Both the position numbers and the translations under genes were made by a program. Source: an uncultured Granulosicoccaceae bacterium (GTDB taxonomy: Bacteria; Pseudomonadota; Gammaproteobacteria; Granulosicoccales; Granulosicoccaceae). From it: 64,000 nt of DNA. Every line of letters begins with the position of its first letter. Positions within the stretch are counted from its first letter, which is position 1. A model generated the notes under the pieces. It searched no databases and was not told where the DNA came from. It was given only the letters and a program-made list of their open reading frames with translations. Location: positions 293,036 through 357,035 of the forward strand of contig CALLBO010000009.1 of the NCBI GenBank assembly GCA_937998875.1, in the 5' to 3' direction. Shown piece by piece: positions 9,518-18,950 of the stretch.

Positions 9518-9559
9518 GGCATACCCTGATCTATTGAGCAACAAGCTATAAGTGCTGAC

Positions 9560-10561
9560 CTATGGACTATCAAGAAGCGGCCTAACTACGTGACAGCCAA
9601 CCTTACCAAGGGCTCGCTCGAGCGCAGCAAACGTTAAATCATCTTCGCACACACCGATAATTGCACCACCCGATCCCGCATACTTCGCACTTACACCACA
9701 GGATCTGGCAGTTTCAACCATCTTTATGTGATAGGGATTGAGTGCGGAAATCGAGCGGCGAATATTGAAATTCTCATCCATCAACCGACTGAACAAGCTC
9801 GTGTTTTGATTACGTAACGCACGAAGAGACTCATCTGTCAGCGCAACGAGTTTCTGCATTGCATCAACCACCAGAGTCTCACCCGAGTTATATCTTTCAC
9901 GCAGGTTATTGTGAAAAACTTCGGTGGGTTCACCTCCAGCGTCGCTATAGGCAAGATACAGAGGTGGCAACAACTCCACATCGAGCTCTTGGTATTCGCC
10001 ACAGACATATCCATCAACAGTCTCGGCGCAACCGAAATCCATCGCTACCAACCCTTCGTAAAACTGAATAACACGATCCTGCAATCCACCGCCAATATTC
10101 AGCTCCACCTTTTCAACCTGTAGTGCTATTGAGGGCAACACCTTGCGCTCTATTTCGACTGAATAAAATTGCATGAGTGCTTTCAGCATTGCAACGACTA
10201 AAGCACTGGATCCGGACAATCCGACCATACGCGGTATGTTTGTTTGGTACCGGACCGCGAAACACCCGTCTAGTGTTTTAGTGGGTTGATTAGCGTTCAC
10301 GTACTGTGCAAACACATTTATCGTGGCTCGAAACAGGCGACTGGCACCGTAGTACCCGTCCGACACTATGTGAGACTGCAAGTCGCTGACTGAGTTAAAA
10401 CGGTAGTTATCTGGCTCAATCACCAGCTGATCAGATTCGTTTAACGTGACTTCAGCATAAAAATTTTTACAGATCGCAGATAGCGTTTTTCCGCCGTAGC
10501 CGTCTGATGGATTTCCAATTAATCCGATTCGCGCGTAGCAGCGCTGTGTAACACTTTGCAT
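9560..10561 (-). CDS. GHMP-family sugar kinase closely resembling plant glucuronokinase
   Basis: A 333-residue small-molecule kinase. Seen: N-terminal ARIGLIGNPSDGYGGKTLS (10-28), a GYYG segment near 69, TNIPRMVGLSGSSA (107-120, the GHMP phosphate loop), GGGLQDRVIQFYEGLVAMDF, and the C-terminal KYAGSGGAI motif. This succession closely follows, from memory, Arabidopsis glucuronokinase (GNPSDxYxGxT, GYYGGVRLL, YDTNIPRQTGLSGSSA, GLQDRVxQVYGGLVxMDF, LLPPLxL), which makes glucuronic acid 1-phosphate on the salvage route to UDP-glucuronate. It is much closer to this than to mevalonate, galacto- or homoserine kinases. Whether the bacterial substrate is the same is inference. No UDP-sugar pyrophosphorylase is nearby. 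Confidence 0.75.
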   Translation of the reverse strand: MQSVTQRCYARIGLIGNPSDGYGGKTLSAICKNFYAEVTLNESDQLVIEPDNYRFNSVSDLQSHIVSDGYYGASRLFRATINVFAQYVNANQPTKTLDGCFAVRYQTNIPRMVGLSGSSALVVAMLKALMQFYSVEIERKVLPSIALQVEKVELNIGGGLQDRVIQFYEGLVAMDFGCAETVDGYVCGEYQELDVELLPPLYLAYSDAGGEPTEVFHNNLRERYNSGETLVVDAMQKLVALTDESLRALRNQNTSLFSRLMDENFNIRRSISALNPYHIKMVETARSCGVSAKYAGSGGAIIGVCEDDLTFAALERALGKVGCHVVRPLLDSP

Positions 10562-10611
10562 TAAATCTGACCGGCGTTTCGGGAAACATACATTGTTCGA
10601 ACGACATAAAA

Positions 10612-10636
10612 AAAACCCGCCATCGTGGCGGGTTTT
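10612..10636 (-). terminator. Rho-independent terminator for the OmpA-like gene
   Basis: A perfect 11-bp stem (AAAACCCGCCA / TGGCGGGTTTT) with a three-base loop. On the minus strand it is followed by a run of T residues, as expected downstream of the leftward OmpA-like gene. Confidence 0.85.
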
Positions 10637-10710
10637 CTAATCTATCACACACACTGAGGTACTGAAAATCTAATAAGTCATACCCGTCTTTGAAGTGTGA
10701 TCAATTTGAC

Positions 10711-11889
10711 TCAGCGCGCAATACCACGACCAAACAGCTCTACGCGTCGGTTTGCCGCACGACCACTGGCAGTAGCATTATCCTGCGCCGGTGCTCTTTC
10801 ACCAAACGAGTTTATATCCACAAGTTGCGACTGCTGAACACCTGAACCAATCAGGTAGCCGGCAACATTTCTTGCACGTCGCTGTGAAAGACCAAGGTTA
10901 TAGCCAGCGTCGCCAGTGGAATCAGCATGGCCTTCAAGTGACAGTGTCGCATTGGGTTGTGAGACAAGCTGGCGTGCAACAGCAGTCAATATCGAACGAG
11001 CTTCAGAGGTGAGTTCAGCAGAATCAACATCAAACAAAACCATGTCTATCTGCCCTGCGATCGTGTCACAACCGAAACTGTCCACGGACACACCCGGGGC
11101 AGTTGAAAGGCATTGATCAACATCATCCATCACACCATCCCGATCACCATCTGCAGGCACTCGAGCAGCAGCAACAGCAGGTGTTGGCACTTCAATTTGC
11201 TCAACCGGTGCGGGCAGCTCGCGCTGTGCCTGCGCAAGCTTAGGCGTCTTTTTAGAGCCAATACCCAACCGATACATTAAACCTACCTGGCCATAGCTGG
11301 TGTCGGATCCATTAGTCATAGCCTCTGCTCGCAAGCCAAAACCGCTGCTGGTCGTATACTCAAGTCCGGCACCTGCTACCACAGGTGTTGTGTCTTCACG
11401 CTCAAAGACCAGATTGTTACCCACTGGACTATTGTCTATAGCTGCCACACCAAGCCTGCCATAGCCGGTCAAACCTTTGCGGTTATGGTTGTGCTTATTA
11501 CCACCAACATAGGCAAGCGCACTAATACCATTCATGTGATAGTTGTAGCGTCCTGCGGAAGAGCTGCCATCCGCACCACCACTCGGCGAGAAGCCAACGC
11601 TGCCAAGATCGGCAGAATGTATTTCAACAGAGAATGTCGGAGACAGGTCAGCACCCAGCGTCACCTGACCACCTGGCTCAACACGGTCGTTCACATCAAG
11701 ATTCGGATAAGCATCCGTACTTGGATTTAGTCGGCTGGCACCCACACCGGCCGTTGCATATATTCCACGCTGGAACTCTGAACTATCGTTGAACGAAGGT
11801 GAGATACTGGAGCATCCAGTTAGTAACATCGTCATAAGAGCACTTGAAGTAAGTACTTTTACTGATATAAGCGAATAAGTATTTGTCAT
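10711..11889 (-). CDS. OmpA-like lipoprotein: beta-barrel-type region, TSP3-like calcium motif and OmpA peptidoglycan-binding domain
   Basis: A 392-residue envelope protein. The leader ends in a lipobox (LLTGC), so the mature N-terminus is predicted to be lipidated. The first ~200 mature residues are beta-rich with alternating glycine/aromatic segments, like OmpA-type barrels. A short acidic thrombospondin-3-like repeat (DGDRDGVMDDVDQC) precedes a C-terminal OmpA domain containing the EGHADSTG motif, NLGLSQRRARNV and the GRAANRRVE end, which binds diaminopimelate in peptidoglycan. It anchors the outer membrane to the wall. A GAGGT ribosome-binding sequence precedes the ATG, and a strong terminator follows the gene. 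Confidence 0.88.
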   Translation of the reverse strand: MTNTYSLISVKVLTSSALMTMLLTGCSSISPSFNDSSEFQRGIYATAGVGASRLNPSTDAYPNLDVNDRVEPGGQVTLGADLSPTFSVEIHSADLGSVGFSPSGGADGSSSAGRYNYHMNGISALAYVGGNKHNHNRKGLTGYGRLGVAAIDNSPVGNNLVFEREDTTPVVAGAGLEYTTSSGFGLRAEAMTNGSDTSYGQVGLMYRLGIGSKKTPKLAQAQRELPAPVEQIEVPTPAVAAARVPADGDRDGVMDDVDQCLSTAPGVSVDSFGCDTIAGQIDMVLFDVDSAELTSEARSILTAVARQLVSQPNATLSLEGHADSTGDAGYNLGLSQRRARNVAGYLIGSGVQQSQLVDINSFGERAPAQDNATASGRAANRRVELFGRGIAR

Positions 11890-12100
11890 TTGGTTGAGAC
11901 CTCAAACGGTATAGAAAAAATTTGCTTCAATTTTTTCCATGCAACGTCAGGCCCATTAGAAGGCACAAAACAAGGTCAACGGACATCGATGCTAAAGCAT
12001 GATCAACTTATCTTTAAAACAATCAGGCACATAAACATATACGGTCACAAAATTAGCAAGTGTTAATAATCAACTCGCACGAACGATACAGCGACTTAAT

Positions 12101-13390
12101 TCAGGAAACCTGTGAAGCATTTAACGCCTGATCAATATCCCAGAGAATGTCATCAATTGTTTCCAGGCCAACTGACATGCGAATCATATCCGGACCAACA
12201 CCTGCAGCAATTTGTTCCGCCTCTGTCATTTGCCGATGTGTGGTAGATGCAGGATGGGTAATCAATGTTTTGGCATCACCAATATTTACCAGGTGACTGA
12301 GAAACTCTGCAGACTCGATAAAGCGCTTACCAGCCGCCATGCCACCTTTAACACCGAAGTTGAGCACCCCGCCTGCGCCATGCGGAAAATACTTACAGGC
12401 CATTGCATAATAAGGTGAACTCTCAAGCCCGGGATACCCGACCCAAGCTACGGCAGAATGGCTCTCAAGAAATTCTGCCACCGCCTGCGTATTGGCAACA
12501 TGTCTTTCCATCCGGACCGGTAAAGTCTCCAACCCTTGTAGAAACAAAAAGGCATTAAACGGGCTTAGCGATGGCCCCATTGTTCGCAACACTTCACAGC
12601 GCGCTCTCATTGTGTATCCGAAATCGCCAAATGTTTCGTAAAACTTGATACCGTGATATCCCTTTGACGGTTCAAGCATGCCCGGGAAGTTACCGTTATC
12701 CCAAGGAAACTTGCCTGACTCAACCAACACTCCACCAATAGACGTACCGTGACCACCGATAAACTTGGTAGCAGAGTGCACAATAATGTCAGCACCGTGT
12801 TCAAACGGTCTGAACAGAAAAGGTGATGCCATGGTGTTGTCGACAATAAACGGCACACCTGCTTCATTGGCAATTTTCGCAATTTTTTCAAAGTCCACAA
12901 CACTACAGGTTGGGTTACCAATCGTTTCCGCATACAGCGCACGTGTTTTGTCCGTGATTGCAGCTCTATAATTTTCAGGATCAGTTGCATCAACAAAGGT
13001 AGTGTTAATACCCAGCTTGCGAAAGTTGACATCCAGTTGCGTATAAGTGCCACCGTAAAGCGCTTTGCTGGAAACTATCTCATCACCCGATTCTAGAATC
13101 GTGAGAAACGCTACCATTTGTGCAGCCATACCCGAACCGGTAGCAACCGCCGCCCTGCCACCTTCGATTGACGCCATACGCTCTTCAAAAACAGCAGTCG
13201 TCGGATTCATCAAGCGCGTGTAGATATTGCCAAAGGTCTGCAGATTAAAAAGACTGGCAGCGTGGTCCGTATCATCAAACACATAAGATGCGGTCTGATA
13301 CAACGGTACCGCCCGCGAGCCTGTTGCCGCATCAGGCATTTGACCTGCATGAAGGCAACGTGTTTCAAAACCGAATTCACGATCAGACAT
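12101..13390 (-). CDS. metY: O-acetylhomoserine aminocarboxypropyltransferase (sulfhydrylase)
   Basis: PLP enzyme of the Cys/Met metabolism family that makes homocysteine from O-acetylhomoserine and sulfide. The N-terminus FETRCLHAGQMPDAATGSRA and the PLP-lysine motif VHSATKFIGGHG are typical, as is the length of 429 residues from the ATG at 13390. The frame extends upstream, but that part lies over the preceding gene and is not conserved. It starts only 14 bases after the CoA-binding-protein gene, so the two form an operon, a pairing common in proteobacteria. A second, diverged copy of this family is encoded at 39239-40552. Confidence 0.9.
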   Translation of the reverse strand: MSDREFGFETRCLHAGQMPDAATGSRAVPLYQTASYVFDDTDHAASLFNLQTFGNIYTRLMNPTTAVFEERMASIEGGRAAVATGSGMAAQMVAFLTILESGDEIVSSKALYGGTYTQLDVNFRKLGINTTFVDATDPENYRAAITDKTRALYAETIGNPTCSVVDFEKIAKIANEAGVPFIVDNTMASPFLFRPFEHGADIIVHSATKFIGGHGTSIGGVLVESGKFPWDNGNFPGMLEPSKGYHGIKFYETFGDFGYTMRARCEVLRTMGPSLSPFNAFLFLQGLETLPVRMERHVANTQAVAEFLESHSAVAWVGYPGLESSPYYAMACKYFPHGAGGVLNFGVKGGMAAGKRFIESAEFLSHLVNIGDAKTLITHPASTTHRQMTEAEQIAAGVGPDMIRMSVGLETIDDILWDIDQALNASQVS

Positions 13391-13404
13391 AAAGTAATTA
13401 TTCG

Positions 13405-13875
13405 CTAGTAAGGAACAACACGAGGACGTTTTGCCGAAATAATTCCGGTAGATACACCAATAAACCCAAGACCACCAAACAGTCTCGCGTACTCGATCTT
13501 GACACACTTATCCATCACGACTGTCAATCCAGCCTCTGATGCAAGTCCGGCGGCTTCATGATTCACCACACCCAACTGCATCCACAGTACTTTCGCACCG
13601 ATCTTTATCGCGGACTCTGCAGTTTGCATGACACGATCGGCGCGTTGGAAGACATCAACGATATCCACGGTATCGGGTATAGATTCGAGATCGGGATAAC
13701 ATGTTTGCCCAAGCACTTCTTCGTAGCGTGGATTCACCGGTATAACCTTGTAGCCATGATCCTGCATATACTTGGCGGCAAAAAAGCTCGGTCTTGATTC
13801 ATTGGCTGACAATCCCACCACAGCAATAGATTTGTTTTCGGTGAGTATTCGCCTCAGTTCTGCGACATCTGCCAT
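13405..13875 (-). CDS. CoA-binding protein of the YccU type
   Basis: A 156-residue single-domain Rossmann protein (CoA_binding_2 family). Seen: SIAVVGLSANESRPSFFAAKYMQDHGY, VIPVNPRYEEVLGQTCYPDLESIP and VLWMQLGVVNHEAA, with a conserved cysteine in VMDKCVKIE. These match stand-alone CoA-binding proteins related to the N-terminal domain of succinyl-CoA synthetase alpha. It is the first gene of the unit with metY. Because O-acetylhomoserine is made from acetyl-CoA, a link to methionine synthesis is plausible but is inference from position only. Confidence 0.85.
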   Translation of the reverse strand: MADVAELRRILTENKSIAVVGLSANESRPSFFAAKYMQDHGYKVIPVNPRYEEVLGQTCYPDLESIPDTVDIVDVFQRADRVMQTAESAIKIGAKVLWMQLGVVNHEAAGLASEAGLTVVMDKCVKIEYARLFGGLGFIGVSTGIISAKRPRVVPY

Positions 13876-13979
13876 GTATTTATTACTGTTGTCGGGGACA
13901 TTGCATCATAGCGCTGTACTGATACACCAACAACGTTTTATCCTTAGCCATGTAATCAACTCATAGCAGGACTGCAACA

Positions 13980-14540
13980 GTGAAACGCCGAAGAGCCCTC
14001 GCAATTCTGACCCTGATAGCCAGCCCGCTGTTGGCTGCGGATCCAATCACCCCTTGGCAGGGTGTCGCTGACGGCGAATATATAGTCATCATGCGCCACG
14101 CACTCGCACCCGGGAATGGTGATCCGGATGAGTTCGAACTACGCAACTGCGAGACACAACGCAATCTATCAGATCGCGGCAGACAACAGGCCAGAGCTAT
14201 TGGTGAAAAACTAAAACAGGCTGGTATACAGAACGCACAAGTTTACTCCAGCCAGTGGTGCCGTTGCCTCGACACAGCAACTGAAATGAATGTTGGCAGT
14301 ATGCAGGAGCAGCCCTTTTTGAATTCATTCTACGGGCGTCGCGAACTTGAAGCCCCTCAAATGACAAACCTCAGAGCATGGATAAAGTCACTGGACGTGG
14401 ACCAGCCAACAATTCTTGTCACGCATCAAGTAGTGATCACATCGCTCACAGGAGTCTATCCTGCATCTGGTGAGGCAGTGATTTTCACACTAACTAGTGA
14501 CGACGAGATAGAAGTAATAACTACCATTACGACAGACTGA
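13980..14540 (+). CDS. Exported histidine-phosphatase-family protein
   Basis: Starts with GTG at 13980 followed by a signal peptide (RRRALAILTLIASPLLA). The mature part has the phosphoacceptor motif IMRHALAPG near residue 40, LSDRGRQQARAIG, the YSSQWCRCLDTA segment, and THQVVITSLTG, which holds the second active-site histidine. These are the hallmarks of the branch-1 histidine phosphatase superfamily. At 186 residues it is short and has no cap insertion. Periplasmic location suggests action on an envelope or scavenged phosphoester; the substrate is unknown. It is monocistronic and convergent with rpe. Confidence 0.82.
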   Translation: MKRRRALAILTLIASPLLAADPITPWQGVADGEYIVIMRHALAPGNGDPDEFELRNCETQRNLSDRGRQQARAIGEKLKQAGIQNAQVYSSQWCRCLDTATEMNVGSMQEQPFLNSFYGRRELEAPQMTNLRAWIKSLDVDQPTILVTHQVVITSLTGVYPASGEAVIFTLTSDDEIEVITTITTD

Positions 14541-14596
14541 GGCGCTTGTGTGTCACGCAACTAAGCGGGTCCGTCGGTTTACATGAATAGACCGTG

Positions 14597-15286
14597 CTAG
14601 GACGCAGCCGCAATTGACTTTTTCATCTCTGCAATGGTGGCCGCATAGTCACGGCTACCGAAGATTGCCGAACCTGCCACAAACGTATCTGCACCATGTG
14701 CCGCAATTTCCCCGATGTTATCTGTCTTGACTCCTCCATCAACCTCCAACCGTATATCCAGACCGCTCTTATCGATTAACTCGCGTGCCTGCTTAAGTTT
14801 TTGCAGCGTTGACGGAATAAAACTCTGACCACCGTAGCCTGGATTTACCGACATCAATAAAATCATATCTATCTTATCAAGCATATGATCGAGATAAGAC
14901 AAAGATGTTGCTGGATTAAAAACCAAACCGGCCCTACATCCACTGTCTTTAATCAGTTGCAGTGACCGGTCTACATGCTCTGAGGCTTCAGGGTGAAAGG
15001 TAATATAGTCAGCACCCGCCTCGGCAAATTCCGGAATCAACCGATCTACCGGCTTAACCATCAGGTGTACATCAATGATTTCTTTTATCCCGTAGTCGCG
15101 CAGCGCCTTGCAAACCATCGGGCCGAACGAAAGGTTGGGCACATAGTGATTATCCATTACATCGAAGTGAATGATATCGGCACCTGCTGCCAGCACATTT
15201 TCTACATCCTGTCCAAGACGTGCAAAATCTGCTGAAAGAATCGAGGGTGCTATCCACGGAGTGTTTGTTGCCGGAGGGGTTTTCAT
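14597..15286 (-). CDS. rpe: Ribulose-phosphate 3-epimerase
   Basis: Interconverts ribulose 5-phosphate and xylulose 5-phosphate in the pentose phosphate pathway. The TIM-barrel signatures are clear: [13 protein letters not shown], the metal-site strand [26 protein letters not shown]-like [22 protein letters not shown], and [12 protein letters not shown]. The ATG at 15286 gives 229 residues, normal for the family; the longer frame to 15367 is not conserved. No gph or trpS follows it, as happens in some gammaproteobacteria. Confidence 0.95.
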   Translation of the reverse strand: MKTPPATNTPWIAPSILSADFARLGQDVENVLAAGADIIHFDVMDNHYVPNLSFGPMVCKALRDYGIKEIIDVHLMVKPVDRLIPEFAEAGADYITFHPEASEHVDRSLQLIKDSGCRAGLVFNPATSLSYLDHMLDKIDMILLMSVNPGYGGQSFIPSTLQKLKQARELIDKSGLDIRLEVDGGVKTDNIGEIAAHGADTFVAGSAIFGSRDYAATIAEMKKSIAAAS

Positions 15287-15527
15287 ATTAATAGACCTGT
15301 CATTGCCGGTTTGTCTCCGCTTTGTCATCAATCGACCGCTTGCATCGAAGTCTAACAGCCACCACAAATCACTGCTAACAGTTATATCGTCCTGCGGTTT
15401 AGAACCCGGTGGATTCCCTCAGTCGGAAAGATAATTCCGAAGCGATGTTCAGAAAACAATCGCCCAAGTCTGTATACAATAGCAGCTAAACCATTCAGAA
15501 CTTCAACCCGGTAATCAGTCACTTTAG

Positions 15528-16853
15528 ATGATGAATAGAAGAACAATTCTGCAGTCTCTCCTGGCAATATCCGCCGTTACCGGCAGTTCATTGGCAGCAG
15601 CCGGAAACCCGCGCCTTACCGGAAGAAGAATCATGACACGCGCTCGAAAAGTAATCCGCGGTGAACCTAAAAACAGTGCTACCGCGCCGGCCGGCAGCTA
15701 TGCCAGAGCTGATTCTGACGGGTTGCTCTTTCTGACCAACGGATTCGGATTCCAATATCAGATCCCGTTGGACAGTTACATCGAATGGCACCTCGACAAA
15801 TCCAATACGCAAATGAAGTTCAAATGCGTTAACAGCGATCAGTACAGGGTCAAAGCATTTCCTTGCGCAGTACTAGGCACCATGGGCGGGCGTTATGAAA
15901 CACTGGGTAATCCCGGTGTTGTCAAAGGACTTGAAAACGACTTCCGAATGAAAGGCGAAGGCATGCAGAGCCCGATCTTTGATCTCGAACCAACACAGAA
16001 GCTTTGCGGCTTCCCATGCTTCTTATCAGAACTGCCCCAAACCGACATCACGGTATCAACCCGATATTCCGGCAATCCGACAGTAAATACTTTTCTTGAT
16101 ATGTACCTGCATGATGTCGACACACCGGAAACGGTCTCACACCCGTCGCTGCTCGGTAAAACCAACGGCATGAACAGCAACCGCACCAAGGCCTATAACA
16201 TCAATGTCTGGTTTAAAAAACCGGAACAATCCAATGGCGGTTCTACACAGCCGGATAGAGGCTGGACCGGTGGCAAGATGATTGGCAATGCAAACCTCTC
16301 CGGTCACGCTTTTCACGTCATTTTGAAAATAGAGACCAACGGCGGTAATTTCTTCCGTTATATCGCGCTGGTCCCTGCAGCCGACTCAATAGACACACTC
16401 AATATCAATGAGGTCATGGAATGGGCACAAACAGAACTGCGCCCTATTCTCGATGCAAGCCTGGTCGCCAAAGATATGCTGGCTAAGCCGGATCCGCGTG
16501 GATTCAAACCCCCGCGCTGGCCCGACAAAAGAATGGTCTTGTCAGGCTTACATATAGGTAACGAGATCTGGTGGTCGGATCCTTCAGGACAGGAAGGTGT
16601 CGTGCACTGGGACACACTACGAATAGATGTGGAAGGCTATGACACTTTTGGTTGGGGTGAGAAAAAATCTGCAAAACTCAGTTCCCCGGAAGTGCAGCAG
16701 GATCAGCAGGCAACTTACCAGGACACAGCGCCACAGGAATCTGTTGTTTCCGATGGCGGGCAATGGAGTGATAAGCCGGTAGATGTCACGGGTACTCAGC
16801 AACCAGAACCTGAAAGACGCGGCTTTTTCAGCCGTCTGTTTGGCAGGGATTAA
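15528..16853 (+). CDS. Secreted protein with GH12-like (concanavalin-type) features, function unknown
   Basis: A 441-residue protein with a signal peptide that begins MMNRRTILQSL; the RR pair makes Tat export possible. The middle (about 180-370) resembles the glycoside hydrolase family 12 layout: an YNINVWF strand at 223-229, GKMIGNANLSGHAF, a DxxE-like helix DTLNINEVMEWAQTEL at 289-304, and GLHIGNEIWWS at 340-350. In GH12 enzymes the YNINVWF position would read Y-E-x-M-I-W, with Glu as nucleophile; here it is Asn. Glu346 could match the second catalytic Glu. The last ~60 residues are Gln/Pro/Ser-rich and end RRGFFSRLFGRD. The fold call is tentative and the activity may be absent. Confidence 0.4.
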   Translation: MMNRRTILQSLLAISAVTGSSLAAAGNPRLTGRRIMTRARKVIRGEPKNSATAPAGSYARADSDGLLFLTNGFGFQYQIPLDSYIEWHLDKSNTQMKFKCVNSDQYRVKAFPCAVLGTMGGRYETLGNPGVVKGLENDFRMKGEGMQSPIFDLEPTQKLCGFPCFLSELPQTDITVSTRYSGNPTVNTFLDMYLHDVDTPETVSHPSLLGKTNGMNSNRTKAYNINVWFKKPEQSNGGSTQPDRGWTGGKMIGNANLSGHAFHVILKIETNGGNFFRYIALVPAADSIDTLNINEVMEWAQTELRPILDASLVAKDMLAKPDPRGFKPPRWPDKRMVLSGLHIGNEIWWSDPSGQEGVVHWDTLRIDVEGYDTFGWGEKKSAKLSSPEVQQDQQATYQDTAPQESVVSDGGQWSDKPVDVTGTQQPEPERRGFFSRLFGRD

Positions 16854-17027
16854 CCTGTAGATTTCGGCTTGCAGGCATCCACGCAAAGAACGATTGCCGG
16901 TACAAATTTGGATCACCAATGGATGTCGAGCACCAATAGTTACGAGCATATACCTCGCAGCCGGAAGCTGGCGACATCCACGGAGAGTTTCGGGGGATAC
17001 TTCGGAAACTAACTACTTTTAAAAATA

Positions 17028-17103
17028 TGGAGCTGGTGATAGGAGTCGAACCTACGACCTGCTGATTACAAATCAGCTGCTCTACCAACTGAGCTACACC
17101 AGC
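17028..17103 (-). tRNA. tRNA-Thr (UGU), CCA encoded
   Basis: On the minus strand the cloverleaf is complete: 7-bp acceptor stem GCTGGTG/CACCAGC, D-arm AGCTCAGTTGGTAGAGC, anticodon stem GCTGA/TCAGC around the loop TTTGTAA (anticodon TGT), T-arm with GTTCGACTC, discriminator T and an encoded CCA. 76 nucleotides. It stands alone between the GH12-like gene and glnS. Confidence 0.96.
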
Positions 17104-17230
17104 CCCGAACCCGTAATGGTAGTCCATGCGGGTCACACTTTCAAATTCCTTGTGACAAATAATCACCCATTAGCAGGTTTCGACTTAAACTACTCTTATT
17201 CGCCCCCCCACATATCTCTGACAACATCTC

Positions 17231-18889
17231 ATGGCATCTGAATCCGACCCGGCTCCAAGCAATTTCATTCGATCAATGATCGAGAAACAGACCCCTGTCA
17301 ACGTGGCCACGCGGTTCCCTCCCGAGCCTAACGGCTATCTGCACCTCGGTCATGCGAAGTCTATCTGCCTGAACTTCGGTATCGCCCGGGACTTTGACGG
17401 CTGGACCAATCTGCGCTTTGACGACACCAACCCAGATAAGGAGAGCGAAGAGTTCATGAACGCCATCAAGCGCGACGTTGAATGGCTCGGCTTCAAATGG
17501 AAATCGCTGTGCTATGCCTCCGACTATTTCGATGATCTCTACAGCTGTGCCGTCGCATTAATCAAGAACGGTGATGCTTATGTAGACAGTTTAAGTGCCG
17601 AGGAAATACGGGAGTACCGTGGCACGTTGAAAGAACCGGGACAGGAAAGCCCGTATCGCAATCGCAGTGCAGAACAAAGCCTCGAACTACTTGAGGAAAT
17701 GAAAGCCGGAAAACATAACGAAGGTGATCACATTGTTCGATTAAAGATCGATATGGCGTCGAGCAATATGAATATGCGGGACCCCGCAATTTATCGCATT
17801 AAAAAAACCCATCATTATCGAACCGGCGATAAATGGAGCATCTACCCGTTGTACGACTACACGCACTGTCTGTCTGATGCCATAGAAGGCATTACGCATT
17901 CACTGTGTACACTGGAATTTGAAGACCATCGTCCGCTGTATGAGTGGGTGATAGAAAAAGTAAAGTCATCTGCGGTGGCGGTCGAACTGGGCAGCCCGGT
18001 GCAAACTGAGTTCGGGCCGCTGAACCTTGAATACACGGTGTTAAGTAAACGCAAGCTCATAGAGCTGGTGCAAAAAGAGGTCGTGACTGGTTGGGACGAC
18101 CCGCGTATGCCGACTATTTCGGGTTTGCGCCGTAGAGGTTTTACACCAGACTCCATACGCGAATTCTGTCGTCGTATCGGCGTGACCAAGAGCTCAGCTG
18201 TGATTGAAATGGGTGTACTCGAAACCGTTATTCGAGAAGAACTGAATGAGTCCGCCGAACGCCGTATGGCAGTCCTTGAACCGCTGAAAGTGGTGATTAC
18301 CAGCGTCGCCGAAGATCACAATGAAATTCTAACGCTCGCCAATCACCCCAACAAACCGGAACTCGGATCAAGACAGCTGGCATTCACTCGCGAAGTGTAC
18401 ATTGAACAGTCTGATTTTGAAGAAGTACCACCACCAAAGTTCAAACGGCTGGTACCGGGAGGCGAGGTGCGATTGCGCAGCAGTTATGTGATTCGCTGTG
18501 ATGAAATCATTAAGGACGAAAATGGCAGAGTCACCGAGATTCACTGCACTCATGATCCTGATACGCTGGGTAAAAAACCAGAGGGGCGCAAAGTGAAAGG
18601 GGTCATACACTGGGTACCGGCAAAACAAAGCGTGCCATCTTTGATCCGTATCTATGATCGTCTGTTCAACAAGCCGGACCCATTGGCTGAAGAAAACTAT
18701 CTAGACGCTATCAACCCGGAATCTCTCGTGGTGATGGAACATGCCCAACTGGAGCCAGCACTGGCAACTGCGCCTGTCGGCACCCGTTACCAGTTTGAGC
18801 GCCAGGGGTACTTTGCCATTGATGCAGACAGCACGCCGTCGCATCCGGTGTGCAATAGAATCGTCGGCCTCCGGGATACATGGAGCTGA
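17231..18889 (+). CDS. glnS: Glutaminyl-tRNA synthetase
   Basis: Class I synthetase that charges tRNA-Gln. Seen: the HIGH motif as HLGH at residues 38-41 within [16 protein letters not shown], the KMSKS motif as VLSKRK at 270-275, the [15 protein letters not shown] segment, and the two-barrel anticodon-binding C-terminus ending near GYFAIDAD. Length 552 against 554 in E. coli. Presence of glnS rather than an indirect amidation route fits a gammaproteobacterium. It is transcribed away from tRNA-Thr. Confidence 0.97.
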   Translation: MASESDPAPSNFIRSMIEKQTPVNVATRFPPEPNGYLHLGHAKSICLNFGIARDFDGWTNLRFDDTNPDKESEEFMNAIKRDVEWLGFKWKSLCYASDYFDDLYSCAVALIKNGDAYVDSLSAEEIREYRGTLKEPGQESPYRNRSAEQSLELLEEMKAGKHNEGDHIVRLKIDMASSNMNMRDPAIYRIKKTHHYRTGDKWSIYPLYDYTHCLSDAIEGITHSLCTLEFEDHRPLYEWVIEKVKSSAVAVELGSPVQTEFGPLNLEYTVLSKRKLIELVQKEVVTGWDDPRMPTISGLRRRGFTPDSIREFCRRIGVTKSSAVIEMGVLETVIREELNESAERRMAVLEPLKVVITSVAEDHNEILTLANHPNKPELGSRQLAFTREVYIEQSDFEEVPPPKFKRLVPGGEVRLRSSYVIRCDEIIKDENGRVTEIHCTHDPDTLGKKPEGRKVKGVIHWVPAKQSVPSLIRIYDRLFNKPDPLAEENYLDAINPESLVVMEHAQLEPALATAPVGTRYQFERQGYFAIDADSTPSHPVCNRIVGLRDTWS

Positions 18890-18950
18890 TACCTGGAGTT
18901 AACCGCAGGCCCGCCTATACTTAAGGCGTATGTGCAACGGAGACAGACCC

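Noticed and set aside
13876..13979. SAM riboswitch upstream of the CoA-binding/metY unit
   Set aside because: The leader between divergent genes is only about 100 bp and no conserved SAM-I or SAM-II pattern was seen.
14541..14596. Second copy of the inverted-repeat element near 14583
   Set aside because: Only about 15 of 18 bases match one arm, no opposite arm is present, and it could be chance.
16828..17166. 112-codon leftward ORF across the tRNA gene
   Set aside because: It translates the tRNA itself; a tRNA gene explains the conserved sequence.
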